Assembly: GCF_040409955.1 (NCBI RefSeq) | Contig: NZ_CP123384.1 | Coordinates: 434,001-498,000 of the forward strand | Direction: 5' to 3' | Length of the DNA: 64,000 nucleotides | DNA from: Salipiger sp. H15 | Lineage (GTDB): Bacteria > Pseudomonadota > Alphaproteobacteria > Rhodobacterales > Rhodobacteraceae | Shown here: positions 20,560 to 31,482 of the stretch, piece after piece | How positions within the stretch are numbered: position 1 is the first letter of the stretch | Layout of the letters: each line of letters begins with the position of its first letter | Position numbers and translations under genes: made by a program | Notes under the pieces: model-generated | What the model saw: only the letters and a program-made list of their open reading frames with translations | Told to the model about the DNA's origin: nothing | Databases searched by the model: none

Positions 20560-21761
20560 ATGAGCTACGAGCCCGATCCCCGCATCGCCGAATCCGCGCC
20601 GCTCCGGCCGCAGCCCGAGCCCGGCATTCCGGTCGAGATCCAGCCCCGGCCCGGCCGGTTCGAGCTGTCGCCGCTGAACCAGCGGCGCTGGCGCAACTTC
20701 AAGCGCAACCGCCGCGCCTTCTGGTCGCTGTGGCTCTTTCTGCTGCTCTTCGGACTGTCGCTGTTCGCCGAGTTCCTCGCCAACGACAAGCCGATCCTCG
20801 TCAGCTACCGGGGCGAGCTGAAGATGCCAATCTTCAACTTCTACCCCGAGACCGCCTTTGGCGGCGATTTCCGCACCGAGGCCGCCTACCGCGACCCCGA
20901 GGTGCAGTGCCTCATCCGCACCGGCGGCATCGAGACCTGTTTCGACGACCCCGAGGGGATCATGGAGACGGTCGAGGCCGGCGGTGCGCCCGAGGGCGAT
21001 TTCGTCAAGGGCTGGATGATCTGGCCGCCGATCCCCTACAGCTTCAACACCCCCGTCGACCGCCCCGGCGCCGCGCCCCTGCCCCCGAACGGGCAGAACC
21101 TCTTGGGCACCGACGACACCAAGCGCGACGTGCTGGCGCGGGTGATCTACGGCTTCCGCCTGTCGATCCTCTTCACGCTGGTGGTCACCGTGGTCTCGTC
21201 GCTGGTCGGCGTCCTCGCGGGGGCGCTGCAGGGCTTCTTCGGCGGCTGGCTCGACCTCATATTCCAGCGGCTGATCGAGATATGGTCGGCGACGCCCTCG
21301 CTTTACGTCATCATCATCCTCTTCGCGATCCTGGGACGAAGTTTCTGGCTGCTGGTGTTCCTGACGGTGCTCTTCGGCTGGACGGCGCTGGTCGGCGTGG
21401 TGCGGGCCGAGTTCCTGCGCGCGCGCAACCTCGAATACGTGCGCGCGGCCAAGGCGCTGGGGGTCAGCAACTGGACCATCATGTTCCGCCACATGCTGCC
21501 CAACGCCATGGTGGCGACGCTGACCATGCTGCCCTTCATCGTCACGGGCACGATCAGCACGCTTGCCGGGCTCGACTTCCTCGGCTTCGGCCTGCCCTCC
21601 TCGGCGCCGTCGCTGGGTGAGCTGACGCTGCAGGCCAAGCAGAACCTGCAGGCGCCGTGGCTGGCCTTCACCGCCTTCACCGTCTTTGCCCTGATGCTCT
21701 CGCTGCTGGTCTTCATCTTCGAAGGCGTGCGGGATGCCTTCGACCCCAGAAAGACCTTCGC

Positions 21762-21765
<4 letters not shown>
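20560..21765 (+). CDS. yejE: YejE-type ABC transporter permease
   Basis: A 401-residue permease with an N-terminal cytoplasmic extension, a first helix near residue 55 and a large periplasmic loop (about residues 80-190). The C-terminal DppC-like core has an EAA loop (ARNLEYVRAAKALGVSNWTI). It pairs with YejB to form the translocation pore. The gene overlaps the start of the ATPase gene by ATGA. Confidence 0.94.
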
Positions 21766-23357
<1,592 letters not shown>

Positions 23358-23370
23358 TCCCTGCTCAGGG

Positions 23371-23390
23371 CCCGGGGCGGCAGCCCCGGG
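23371..23390. terminator. hairpin between convergent yejF and hemN
   Basis: CCCGGGGC / GCCCCGGG forms an 8-bp stem with a 4-base loop in the short gap between the two convergent genes. There is no T run on either side, so its activity as a terminator is uncertain. Confidence 0.5.
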
Positions 23391-23396
23391 ACCGGC

Positions 23397-24752
23397 TCAG
23401 ATCGCCGAGCTGTGCCCGGCCTTCGACAGATCGTAAGCATCGAAGCTGCGCGCCACCATGCGCGTCAGCGGCCGTGCGGCGGGCGGGATGAAGAGCCCGT
23501 CCCCGGTGATCTCCATCAGCCCGTCGAAGCGCGCATTGGCCGCGCGGTACATGGCCGAAAGCTCCGCCTCGGTCGCGCCATGCTCGCGCACCAGCTCCTC
23601 CGCGCGGATGCGGAAGTCGCACATCAGCATCTCGATCATCCGCGAGCGCAGCTTGTCCTCGCCCCGGAAGGTGTGGCCGCGCGCGGTCGAGAACCGCCCC
23701 CCGCGGATCGCCGCCACATGCGCCGAGGTGCCCGGCGCGTTCTGCGCGAAGCCCTGCGGGAAGCGCGAGATCGACGAGGCCCCGACCCCGATCAGCACCT
23801 CGGAGGTGTCGTCGGTATAGCCCTGGAAGTTGCGCCGCAGCCGGCCCTGTTTCTGCGCTACGGCCAGACCGTCGGCGGGCACGGCGAAATGGTCGATGCC
23901 GATCTCGGCATAGCCGTCCCAGGTGAAGAGCTGCCGCGCGGTCTCGAAGAGGTCGAGCCGCTCGTCCGGGGTCGGCAGCGCGTCCGAGGGGATCATCTGC
24001 TGGCGCTTGGCCATCCAGGGCACGTGGGCATAGCCGTAGAGCGCCACCCGGTCCGGCGAAAGCGCCAGCAGCTTCTGCACGGACTCGGTGATCTTCGCCC
24101 CCGACTGGTGCGGCAGGCCGTAGAGGATGTCGGCGTTGAGGCTGGCGACGCCGCGCTCGCGGATCATGTCGATCGCCGCGCGGGTGACGTCGTAGCCCTG
24201 CTCGCGGCCGATGGTCTTCTGGATCTCGGGGTCGAAGTCCTGCACCCCGATCGAGGCGCGGTTCATCCCGCCCGCGGCCAGCACGTCGAGCCGCGCGCCG
24301 TCGATCTCGTTGGGGTCGATCTCGACCGAGAACTCGGCCCCCTCGGCGAAGCCCGCCACCTCGGCGACCTTGTCGATCAGCGCGCGCATGAGGTCCGGCG
24401 ACAGCAGCGTCGGGGTGCCCCCGCCCCAGTGCAGGCGCGACAGCTTGACCCCGCGCGGCAGGTGCCGCTTCAGCAGGTCGAGCTCGGCCTTCAGCGTCTC
24501 GACATAGCTCTCCACCGGGCCCAGCGTGGCGGTGCCCTGCGTGCGGCAGGCGCAGAACCAGCAGAGCCTGCGACAGAAAGGCACGTGCAGGTAGAGCGAG
24601 ACCGTGCCATTTTCCGGGACGGCCTCGATCCACTCCGCGAAGTCCCCCGGGGTGACATCGCCGGAGAAATGCGGGGCCGTAGGATAACTCGTGTAACGAG
24701 GCACCTTTGCGTCGAAGAGGCCGAGTCGGGAGAGTTGTGTTCGCGTAATCAT
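23397..24752 (-). CDS. hemN: oxygen-independent coproporphyrinogen III oxidase
   Basis: A 451-residue radical SAM enzyme that decarboxylates coproporphyrinogen III to protoporphyrinogen IX without oxygen. The [4Fe-4S]/SAM motif is CRRLCWFC within HVPFCRRLCWFCACRT, and VPRYTSYPTAPHF is the HemN N-terminal signature. The ATG at 24752 (MITRTQ) is supported by family length. The gene is divergent from fnrL with a perfect FNR-type box in the 64-base gap, so anaerobic or micro-oxic control by FnrL is likely. HemN-type genes are known FnrL targets in Rhodobacter. Confidence 0.96.
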   Translation of the reverse strand: MITRTQLSRLGLFDAKVPRYTSYPTAPHFSGDVTPGDFAEWIEAVPENGTVSLYLHVPFCRRLCWFCACRTQGTATLGPVESYVETLKAELDLLKRHLPRGVKLSRLHWGGGTPTLLSPDLMRALIDKVAEVAGFAEGAEFSVEIDPNEIDGARLDVLAAGGMNRASIGVQDFDPEIQKTIGREQGYDVTRAAIDMIRERGVASLNADILYGLPHQSGAKITESVQKLLALSPDRVALYGYAHVPWMAKRQQMIPSDALPTPDERLDLFETARQLFTWDGYAEIGIDHFAVPADGLAVAQKQGRLRRNFQGYTDDTSEVLIGVGASSISRFPQGFAQNAPGTSAHVAAIRGGRFSTARGHTFRGEDKLRSRMIEMLMCDFRIRAEELVREHGATEAELSAMYRAANARFDGLMEITGDGLFIPPAARPLTRMVARSFDAYDLSKAGHSSAI

Positions 24753-24788
24753 GCGCGTACGCTTACGAAAAATTTCCGCGGCGCGACT

Positions 24789-24802
24789 TTGACGCAGATC
24801 AA
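24789..24802. promoter_or_regulatory. FNR-type box between hemN and fnrL
   Basis: TTGACGCAGATCAA matches the FNR consensus TTGAT-N4-ATCAA in 9 of 10 positions. Its centre is 43 bases from the hemN start codon and 21 bases from the fnrL start codon. It could activate hemN and, because it lies close to or within the fnrL promoter, repress fnrL. Confidence 0.88.
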
Positions 24803-24816
24803 GATTTGGACATGGA

Positions 24817-25563
24817 ATGCTGAACGAAAAGAGCCTCGCGGTATCGCAGAATTGCAACGAATGTCCGATCCGTCACCGCGCCGTCTGCGCCCGCTGCGAG
24901 TCGGATGAGCTCGAGCGGCTGGAAGAGATCAAGTATTACCGCAGGTTCGAGGCCGGGCAGACGGTGATCTGGTCCGGCGACCGGATGGATTTCGTCGGCT
25001 CGGTCGTCTCGGGCATCGCCACGCTGACCCAGACCATGGAAGACGGGCGCACGCAGATGGTCGGCCTGCTGCTGCCGTCGGATTTCGTCGGCCGTCCGGG
25101 GCGCGCCTCGGCCGCCTATGACGTCGTGGCGACCACCGATCTGGTGATGTGCTGCTTCCGCAAGGCCCCCTTCGAAGAGATGATGATCCGCACGCCGCAC
25201 ATCGCGCAGCGGCTGCTCGAGATGACGCTGGACGAGCTCGACGCCGCCCGCGAATGGATGCTGGTGCTCGGCCGCAAGACCGCGCGCGAGAAGATCGCCT
25301 CGCTGCTGTCGATCATCGCCCGCCGCGATGCCTCGATCAACCAGCGCGACGTGAGCGACCGGCTCACCTTCGACCTGCCGCTGACCCGCGAGGCGATGGC
25401 CGACTACCTCGGGCTGACGCTCGAGACGGTGAGCCGCCAGGTCTCGGCGCTGCGCAAGGACGGGGTGATCGAGCTCGAGGGCAAGCGCCACGTGACGATC
25501 CCCGACATGGGCCGCCTGCTGGAAGAGGCGGGCGACGATGCGGACGGCGGCGTCTTCGCCTGA
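24817..25563 (+). CDS. fnrL: Crp/Fnr-family oxygen-responsive regulator FnrL
   Basis: A 248-residue regulator. Cys13, Cys16 and Cys24 at the N-terminus (QNCNECPIRHRAVC) plus Cys112/Cys113 supply the ligands expected for an oxygen-labile [4Fe-4S] cluster. A cyclic-nucleotide-binding fold follows. A C-terminal winged helix carries the recognition residues Glu203, Ser206 and Arg207 (ETVSRQ), the same E--SR set as E. coli FNR. This explains the FNR-type boxes at 24789, 28802 and 33730. It should switch on cbb3 oxidase and anaerobic heme synthesis when oxygen falls. Confidence 0.97.
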   Translation: MLNEKSLAVSQNCNECPIRHRAVCARCESDELERLEEIKYYRRFEAGQTVIWSGDRMDFVGSVVSGIATLTQTMEDGRTQMVGLLLPSDFVGRPGRASAAYDVVATTDLVMCCFRKAPFEEMMIRTPHIAQRLLEMTLDELDAAREWMLVLGRKTAREKIASLLSIIARRDASINQRDVSDRLTFDLPLTREAMADYLGLTLETVSRQVSALRKDGVIELEGKRHVTIPDMGRLLEEAGDDADGGVFA

Positions 25564-25579
25564 CCGCCCGCACCGCTGA

Positions 25580-25930
25580 TCAGGCTTCGAACACCGGCTC
25601 GAAACCGCCGTAGATCATCCGCTTGCCGTCGAAGGGCATGTCCATCGTCGCCTTCCAGCGCTCGTCGGTGTCGAAGGAGGCACCGCAGCGGTCGGCGCTT
25701 GCCTTGTCGGGAAAGATGATCCAGCTGAACACCACCGCCTCGCCCGCCTCGCGCTTCACCGCCATGGGAAAGGAGGTCAGCTTGCCCTCGGGCACGTCGG
25801 CCTCCCAGCACTCGTGGATCGACAAGGCCCCGTATTCCTTGAACAAGTCCCATGTCTTGCGGGAAGCTTCGACATAGGCTGCCTTGTTTTCCTGCGGTAC
25901 GGGCGTCAGAAATCCCCAAACATACGTCAT
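25580..25930 (-). CDS. DUF1428 family protein
   Basis: A 116-residue protein matching the DUF1428 family (ferredoxin-like dimeric alpha/beta barrel fold). Conserved stretches are YVWGFLTPVP, YGALSIHECW and FSWIIFPDKA. Its ATG follows AGGGAGATG. The function is unknown; DUF1428 proteins resemble YbaA. It is divergent from a MarR-type regulator with a perfect palindrome between, so the regulator probably controls it. Confidence 0.9.
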   Translation of the reverse strand: MTYVWGFLTPVPQENKAAYVEASRKTWDLFKEYGALSIHECWEADVPEGKLTSFPMAVKREAGEAVVFSWIIFPDKASADRCGASFDTDERWKATMDMPFDGKRMIYGGFEPVFEA

Positions 25931-25975
25931 GAGACATCTCCCTGTTGCTCTTCCCGAGCATAGGCGCATAATTGG

Positions 25976-25987
25976 GTTGATATCAAC
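25976..25987. promoter_or_regulatory. probable MarR-type operator palindrome
   Basis: The perfect 12-bp palindrome GTTGATATCAAC sits 14 bases before the MarR-type ATG and 45 bases from the DUF1428 start. Its size and place fit a MarR-family binding site serving both divergent genes. It also contains TTGATATCAA, but without the 4-base FNR spacer, so it is not an FNR box. Confidence 0.65.
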
Positions 25988-26001
25988 ATGAATGAGCGAA
26001 C

Positions 26002-26460
26002 ATGTCCGAGACCCTGGCCCCCGACCTGCCCTACGAGACGACGCTGGAAGTGCGCGACCGCTGCCTGTGCTTCCGCGCCCAACGCGCCGCGCGGGCACTT
26101 GGCCGCCGTTTCGACATCGCGCTGAAGCCGGTCGGGCTGACCAACGGGCAGTTCTCGATCCTGATGTCGCTGAACCGCCCCGAGCCGCCGCGCATCTCCG
26201 ATCTTGCGCCCTTCCTCGCCATGGACCGCACCACGCTGACGGCCGCGCTGAAGGTGCTCGAGCGGCGCGGGCTGGTCGAGACCGCGGCGGACGAGGAGGA
26301 CAAGCGCGGCAAGCTGTTGCGCCTGTCCCCGCGGGGACACGAGATCCTGCACGCCGCCATGCCGATCTGGCGGCGCGAGCATGACACGGTCGACGACGCG
26401 CTTGGCGGGATGGACCTCGCGCAGCTGCGCGCGGCCCTGGTGAAGCTCGGCGAGCTCTGA
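26002..26460 (+). CDS. MarR family transcriptional regulator
   Basis: A 152-residue winged-helix regulator. The recognition region RISDLAPFLAMDRTTLTAALKVLERRGLV and the wing (DEEDKRGKLLRLSPRG) are typical MarR. Cys at about residues 17 and 19 could make it redox- or thiol-sensitive, but that is inference. It is divergent from the DUF1428 gene and converges with a porin gene with almost no gap. Confidence 0.93.
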   Translation: MSETLAPDLPYETTLEVRDRCLCFRAQRAARALGRRFDIALKPVGLTNGQFSILMSLNRPEPPRISDLAPFLAMDRTTLTAALKVLERRGLVETAADEEDKRGKLLRLSPRGHEILHAAMPIWRREHDTVDDALGGMDLAQLRAALVKLGEL

Positions 26461-26464
26461 GGGC

Positions 26465-27586
26465 TCAGAACTTCCAGCGCACCCCGAACAGGGTCGAGGA
26501 GGCGTCCTTGTAGCTGCCGCCGTCCTCGTCGAAGCTGTATTCGGAAAAGGCGAGATAGGCCTCGAGGTTGATGTCCTCGAAATACTGCACGGCCTGGAGA
26601 CCCCAGGATTCCGAGTCCGACCCGTCGCTGTGGAAATCGTTGCCCGAGTAGTAATCGGCCGAGAAGGCGGTGTAGCCGACCGGCATCAGGTCGCCGATCC
26701 AGCCCAGCTTGATGTAGCCGTAGCTGCCGCCGCCATCCTCGCCGCCGCCGGCGATCGTGCCGTTGAGCCCGGTCGGCGTGTGCAGGATCGAGAAGGAGGC
26801 GGCGTACATCTCGTCGGTGCCGCCGTCGCCGTCCTTCCAGCCGTAGCCGGCCCCGGCCGCCATGTCGAAGACGCCGTAGGTGTGCTTGTAGTAGGCGCCG
26901 ATGTCGTAATACTCGGCGTCGTCGTCCTTCTTCAGGATTTCCTCGCCATAGGCGATGGCGAAGCTGAAGCCGCTGAAGTCCGGGGAGTCGTAGCGGATGC
27001 GGTTGCGGCGGCCGCCGTCGAAGTCGCCCAGCACCTGCGACCAGCTGATGTCCGAGCGGTTGCCGTCGCTGTCGCGCAGGGAATAGCCGCCGATCAGGTC
27101 AGGCCTGTTGACGTAGCCCGCGATGGCGGTCTTGCTCAGATCGGTCTGCGCCGAGCCGTCCGAGGCCATGGAGCCCTGCCCCAGCGACACCGCGCCGAAG
27201 GCGCCGGACATGATCATCTCGAACTTGCGCAGGTCGGTGCGCTCCCAGTCCCAGACCTGGTCGCCGCTCTGGTCGAGATCGGCGGTGGACGGCACGCCCA
27301 GCGCCGTCTCGACCTTGAAGCGCAGGTTCAGCCCGTTCGACAGCTCCTGGTCGAGATCGAAGCCGAGCCGGGTGTTCGAGTTGTTGTTGTCGGCGGCCTC
27401 GTCATAGCTTTTCTCGCCGTCGTCGAAATGCAGGTAGCTCGGGCTGAACTGGCCGTAGAAGGTCACCGAGCCTCCGGAGGCGTTGCTGTAGGTGAAGGGA
27501 TTGTCCTCCTGTGCAAGGACCGCGCCCGCGCCGAGGCAGGCGGAGACGGCGGCGAGGCCGGGAAGGACGCGTCGGGAAATGGCCAT
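26465..27586 (-). CDS. outer-membrane porin
   Basis: A 373-residue protein with a cleavable signal peptide (about 25 residues, ending AGAVLAQ) and a mature sequence rich in Gly, Asp, Tyr and alternating beta-strand pattern, ending in aromatic Phe (VRWKF), the usual porin C-terminus. SVTFYGQFSPSYLHFDDG resembles alphaproteobacterial general porins. The start MAISRR follows AGAGG. It would form a trimeric diffusion channel. The substrate range is unknown. Confidence 0.9.
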   Translation of the reverse strand: MAISRRVLPGLAAVSACLGAGAVLAQEDNPFTYSNASGGSVTFYGQFSPSYLHFDDGEKSYDEAADNNNSNTRLGFDLDQELSNGLNLRFKVETALGVPSTADLDQSGDQVWDWERTDLRKFEMIMSGAFGAVSLGQGSMASDGSAQTDLSKTAIAGYVNRPDLIGGYSLRDSDGNRSDISWSQVLGDFDGGRRNRIRYDSPDFSGFSFAIAYGEEILKKDDDAEYYDIGAYYKHTYGVFDMAAGAGYGWKDGDGGTDEMYAASFSILHTPTGLNGTIAGGGEDGGGSYGYIKLGWIGDLMPVGYTAFSADYYSGNDFHSDGSDSESWGLQAVQYFEDINLEAYLAFSEYSFDEDGGSYKDASSTLFGVRWKF

Positions 27587-27787
27587 GGCTGAAAGACCTC
27601 TGGAAGAGGGAGGGGGAAAGGGCTCGAACCGGGAAAAATGCGACCGCGCAAGGGGCAAATATGCCTCCATGCTGCGAGCCTCGGGGGGCGCGTTCAAGTC
27701 GCCGTGATGGGCGGTGAGCCGATGGGCCATGCCTCGCTCAAAACGCGGGTGGCCTGCGCTGGAATCGTCCTAAGGATGTAAGCGGAA

Positions 27788-27807
27788 GGCGGGCCCGCAG
27801 GCCCGCC
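27788..27807 (-). terminator. hairpin downstream of the universal stress protein gene
   Basis: GGCGGGC / GCCCGCC with a short loop lies about 55 bases after the usp stop codon on its strand; a T/C-rich tail follows. This is a plausible terminator. Confidence 0.45.
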
Positions 27808-27862
27808 CCGGGCGGCATCGCCGCCTTGCCGGTTCCTCGGCAGAGACCCCTTCTCCTGGGTC

Positions 27863-28702
27863 TCAATGCGCGAGAAAGACCGGAACCTCTGCCAATTCCA
27901 GCATGTTGCGCGTCGCGCCCCCGAGGATCGCCTCGCGGAAGCGGGAATGGCCGTAAGCGCCCATGACGATCATGTCGGCATTCACGTCCTGCACGTGTCG
28001 GTTCAGGATGTCGGAGATGCGCGGCATGGTCTTGGTGAGCACGTCGATCTCGGCGTGGATGCCGTGGCGCGACAGGTACTGCGACAGCATCCCGCCCGGG
28101 TCCGAGCGGTTCGGGCCGTGCTGCGGCGGGTCGATCACCACCACGTGCACCGTGTCGGCATCCTTGAGGATCGGCATGGCGGCGCGGACCGAGCGCAGCG
28201 CCTCGGCGCTTTCGTTCCAGGCCAGCACCACGCGCCTGGGCTTGCTCGACGGGTCGGAGGCGCGGGGCACCACCAGCACCGGGGCCTGACCCTCGAAGAG
28301 CGCGCCCTCGACCACCGGCTCGAGCTCGACGCCGCGGTCGGGTCCGTAGGGCTTGGGCAGCACCACCATGTCGGCGAAGCGCGCGCGCCCGGCGACATGG
28401 CGGCCGATGTCGGCCAGCTGGGCGACGCCCTCCTCGACCGACCAGCGCAGGTCGAAGCGATTGATCCGCGTCTTGGCGGCGGCGGCGAGCGCGCTGGCGT
28501 CCTTCGAGGCGCGGTCGAGCGTTTCCTGCAGGATGATCGCGTCCGCCCCGGCGTAATAATAGCCGGTCTGGGTGCGGTCGACGCCGAAGGCGAGAACGTC
28601 GAGATGGGCGTCCCAGCAAGCGGCAACGGCGGCGGCATGGTCGATGGTCGAGTCGAGGAAGCCCTCGTCCGTCACAACCGTGAGTAATGATTTGTAGCCC
28701 AT
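27863..28702 (-). CDS. universal stress protein (UspA-type)
   Basis: A 279-residue tandem-type universal stress protein. The N-terminus MGYKSLLTVVTDEGFLDSTIDHA and the C-terminal VMGAYGHSRFREAILGGATRNML contain the G-2x-G-9x-G nucleotide-binding pattern. I took the ATG at 28702 because GGAG lies five bases upstream; an ATG at 28714 overlaps that site. It is divergent from ccoN with an FNR-type box in the gap, so it is probably induced under low oxygen along with the cbb3 oxidase. Confidence 0.92.
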   Translation of the reverse strand: MGYKSLLTVVTDEGFLDSTIDHAAAVAACWDAHLDVLAFGVDRTQTGYYYAGADAIILQETLDRASKDASALAAAAKTRINRFDLRWSVEEGVAQLADIGRHVAGRARFADMVVLPKPYGPDRGVELEPVVEGALFEGQAPVLVVPRASDPSSKPRRVVLAWNESAEALRSVRAAMPILKDADTVHVVVIDPPQHGPNRSDPGGMLSQYLSRHGIHAEIDVLTKTMPRISDILNRHVQDVNADMIVMGAYGHSRFREAILGGATRNMLELAEVPVFLAH

Positions 28703-28801
28703 AGCAATCTCCATGGTATTGTCCGGGGGCCGGACACCGGCACTTTATGCCCGAAGGGCAACCCTTAGAATGACTTAACGCAAGACTTCGGAGCCAAAGC
28801 C

Positions 28802-28815
28802 TTGATTCAGATCAA
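28802..28815. promoter_or_regulatory. perfect FNR-type box between usp and ccoN
   Basis: TTGATTCAGATCAA is a 10 of 10 match to TTGAT-N4-ATCAA. It lies 97 bases before the ccoN ATG and 106 bases from the usp ATG, allowing a class II promoter on either side. Confidence 0.93.
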
Positions 28816-28905
28816 GGCTGCGCGGGGGCATTCATTTCACAACCCCGTCAGTCAGAACCGCTCGCGCGGTCAACGAATCGTGCGAGTCAGACGAAGGGAC
28901 GAACG

Positions 28906-30519
28906 ATGTTGAATTATATCAAGCTCATCGTGCTGGGGGTTGTCGCGCTCTTCGCGCTGATTGCCGCCAACTACGCACGAGACGTGGCTTACATGGTCAA
29001 TGCGCTGACCATCTTCCTCATCGCGGCGGGTCTGTTCCTGTGGACCCTCCGCCATACCGACGAGCCTGTGCCTGCGAAGGTGCGCGAACTGAGCTACATG
29101 GACGATGTAGTGCGCGCCGGTGTCATTGCAACCGCCTTCTGGGGCGTCGTCGGCTTCGCGGTGGGCGTGTTCATCGCCACCCAGCTCGCCTTCCCGGCGC
29201 TCAACTTCGAATGGGCGCAGGGCTATGCGAACTTCGGCCGCCTGCGGCCGCTGCACACCTCGGCGGTGATCTTCGCCTTCGGTGGCAACGCGCTGATCTG
29301 CACATCGTTCTACGTCGTCCAGCGCACCTCGGCGACCCGCCTCTGGGGCGGCAACCTCGCCTGGTGGGTGTTCTGGGGCTACCAGCTCTTCATCGTCCTC
29401 GCCGCCACCGGCTACCTGCTGGGCGCCACCCAGTCCAAGGAATACGCCGAGCCGGAATGGTACGTCGACTGGCTGCTGACCGTCGTCTGGGTCGCCTACC
29501 TGCTGGTCTTCGTCGGCACGATCATCAAGCGCAAGGAACCCCACATCTACGTGGCCAACTGGTTCTACCTGAGCTTCATCATCACCGTCGCGATGCTGCA
29601 CGTCGTCAACAACCTCAGCATCCCCGTCTCGATCTGGGGCTCGAAGTCGGTGCAGGTCTTCTCGGGCGTGCAGGACGCGATGACGCAGTGGTGGTACGGC
29701 CACAACGCCGTGGGCTTCTTCCTGACCGCCGGTTTCCTCGGGATGATGTATTACTTCGTGCCCAAGCAGGCCGAGCGCCCGGTGTTCAGCTACAAGCTGT
29801 CGATCGTGCACTTCTGGGCGCTGATCTTCCTCTACATCTGGGCCGGTCCGCACCACCTGCACTACACCGCCCTGCCCGACTGGGCCTCGACCCTCGGCAT
29901 GGTGTTCTCGATCATCCTCTGGATGCCCAGCTGGGGCGGCATGATCAACGGCCTGATGACGCTCTCGGGCGCCTGGGACAAGCTGCGCACCGATCCCATC
30001 ATGCGGATGCTGGTGATCTCGATCGGCTTCTACGGCATGTCGACCTTCGAGGGCCCGATGATGTCGATCCGTGCGGTCAACTCGCTGTCGCACTACACCG
30101 ACTGGACCATCGGCCACGTGCACTCGGGCGCGCTCGGCTGGAACGGCATGATCACCTTCGGCGCGCTCTACTTCCTGACGCCGAAACTGTGGAACCGCGA
30201 GCGGCTCTACAGCCTGAGCCTCGTCTCCTGGCACTTCTGGCTCGCCACCATCGGCATCGTGCTCTACGCGGCCTCGATGTGGGTGACCGGCATCATGGAA
30301 GGTCTGATGTGGCGCGAGGTCGATGCCAACGGCTTCCTCGTCAACAGCTTCGCCGACACCGTCTCGGCCAAGTTCCCGATGTACGTGGTGCGCGCGCTTG
30401 GCGGCCTGCTCTACATCTCCGGTGCGATTATCATGTGCTACAACCTGTGGATGACCGTAAAGCGGGCCCCGGCCATCGAGGCCGAGGCTGCCACGGCGCA
30501 TGCCACTCCGGCCGAATAA
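28906..30519 (+). CDS. ccoN: cytochrome c oxidase cbb3-type subunit I
   Basis: A 537-residue, about 12-helix catalytic subunit of the cbb3 terminal oxidase, which reduces oxygen to water with high affinity and pumps protons. It carries the conserved histidines for heme b, heme b3 and CuB in [32 protein letters not shown] and [14 protein letters not shown]. The start follows AAGGGA. It leads the ccoNOQP operon (gaps of 11-12 bases) and has a perfect FNR box upstream. Confidence 0.98.
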   Translation: MLNYIKLIVLGVVALFALIAANYARDVAYMVNALTIFLIAAGLFLWTLRHTDEPVPAKVRELSYMDDVVRAGVIATAFWGVVGFAVGVFIATQLAFPALNFEWAQGYANFGRLRPLHTSAVIFAFGGNALICTSFYVVQRTSATRLWGGNLAWWVFWGYQLFIVLAATGYLLGATQSKEYAEPEWYVDWLLTVVWVAYLLVFVGTIIKRKEPHIYVANWFYLSFIITVAMLHVVNNLSIPVSIWGSKSVQVFSGVQDAMTQWWYGHNAVGFFLTAGFLGMMYYFVPKQAERPVFSYKLSIVHFWALIFLYIWAGPHHLHYTALPDWASTLGMVFSIILWMPSWGGMINGLMTLSGAWDKLRTDPIMRMLVISIGFYGMSTFEGPMMSIRAVNSLSHYTDWTIGHVHSGALGWNGMITFGALYFLTPKLWNRERLYSLSLVSWHFWLATIGIVLYAASMWVTGIMEGLMWREVDANGFLVNSFADTVSAKFPMYVVRALGGLLYISGAIIMCYNLWMTVKRAPAIEAEAATAHATPAE

Positions 30520-30531
30520 GGAGGGCCGAAG

Positions 30532-31260
30532 ATGAGCATCCTGGACAAACACGGTATCCTTGAAAAGAACGTCACCCTGCTGGCCCTCTTCGCCTTCCTC
30601 GTGGTGACCATCGGCGGGCTGGTGCAGATCGTGCCGCTCTTCTACCTCGAGAACACGATCGAGGACGTCGAGGGCATGCGCCCCTACACCCCGCTCGAGC
30701 TTGCCGGGCGCGACATCTACATCCGCGAGGGCTGCTACGTCTGCCACAGCCAGATGATCCGCCCGATGCGCGACGAGGTCGAACGCTACGGCCACTACAG
30801 CCTCGCGGCTGAATCGCAGTACGACCACCCGTTCCAGTGGGGCTCGAAGCGGACGGGGCCCGACCTTGCCCGCGTCGGCGGCCGCTACTCGGACGAGTGG
30901 CACGTCGATCACCTGACCAACCCGCAGTCGGTGGTGCCTGAATCGGTGATGCCGAAGTACGGGTTCCTCTCGGCCAAGCTGATCGACGGCGAGCACATGG
31001 AGGATCTGCTCTCGACCCACCGCATGGTCGGCGTGCCCTACACCGACGAGATGATCGAGAACGCCGGCAACGACTTCCGCGTGCAGGCCAACCCCGATGC
31101 CGACTCCGACGGGCTGATCGAGCGCTACGGCGAGAAGGTCAGCGTGCGCAACTTCGACGGCGAGCCCGGCATCTCGGAGATGGATGCGCTGGTGGCCTAC
31201 CTGCAGATGCTCGGCACGCTGGTCGATTTCTCGACCTTCACGCCCGACGCGAGCCGGTAA
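30532..31260 (+). CDS. ccoO: cytochrome c oxidase cbb3-type subunit II
   Basis: A 242-residue monoheme cytochrome c subunit. One N-terminal helix (about residues 14-38) anchors it, and the heme site is CYVCH at 68-72 ([14 protein letters not shown]). It passes electrons to CcoN. It follows ccoN by 12 bases with a GGAGG site. Confidence 0.98.
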   Translation: MSILDKHGILEKNVTLLALFAFLVVTIGGLVQIVPLFYLENTIEDVEGMRPYTPLELAGRDIYIREGCYVCHSQMIRPMRDEVERYGHYSLAAESQYDHPFQWGSKRTGPDLARVGGRYSDEWHVDHLTNPQSVVPESVMPKYGFLSAKLIDGEHMEDLLSTHRMVGVPYTDEMIENAGNDFRVQANPDADSDGLIERYGEKVSVRNFDGEPGISEMDALVAYLQMLGTLVDFSTFTPDASR

Positions 31261-31271
31261 GGAGGGACGAG

Positions 31272-31469
31272 ATGGACACCTATTCCGACCTGCGCCACTT
31301 CGCGGACAGCTGGGGCCTGCTGGTGATGTTCCTGTTCTTCGTGGGCATGATCGCCTGGATCTTCCGCCCCGGCGCAAGGGGCAGCCACGACGACGCCGCT
31401 AGCATCCCGCTCCGCAACGAAACCGCCCCGGCCGCGCCTTCCGCGCCCGAGAAACCCGCCCAGAATTGA
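31272..31469 (+). CDS. ccoQ: cbb3 oxidase subunit IV (CcoQ)
   Basis: A 65-residue single-helix membrane protein ([18 protein letters not shown]) between ccoO and ccoP, the standard position of CcoQ/FixQ. It stabilises the oxidase complex. A GGAGG site precedes the ATG. Confidence 0.95.
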   Translation: MDTYSDLRHFADSWGLLVMFLFFVGMIAWIFRPGARGSHDDAASIPLRNETAPAAPSAPEKPAQN

Positions 31470-31482
31470 GGAGGCGAGGATC

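Noticed and set aside
25977..25986. TTGATATCAA as an FNR site
   Set aside because: The half-sites are adjacent with no 4-base spacer, so it is better read as a MarR operator.
28870..31377. 835-codon minus-strand open frame across ccoNOQ
   Set aside because: It is antisense to clear ccoN/ccoO/ccoQ genes, is His/Asp/Val/Arg-rich as expected of GC-rich shadow frames, and has no start site or family.
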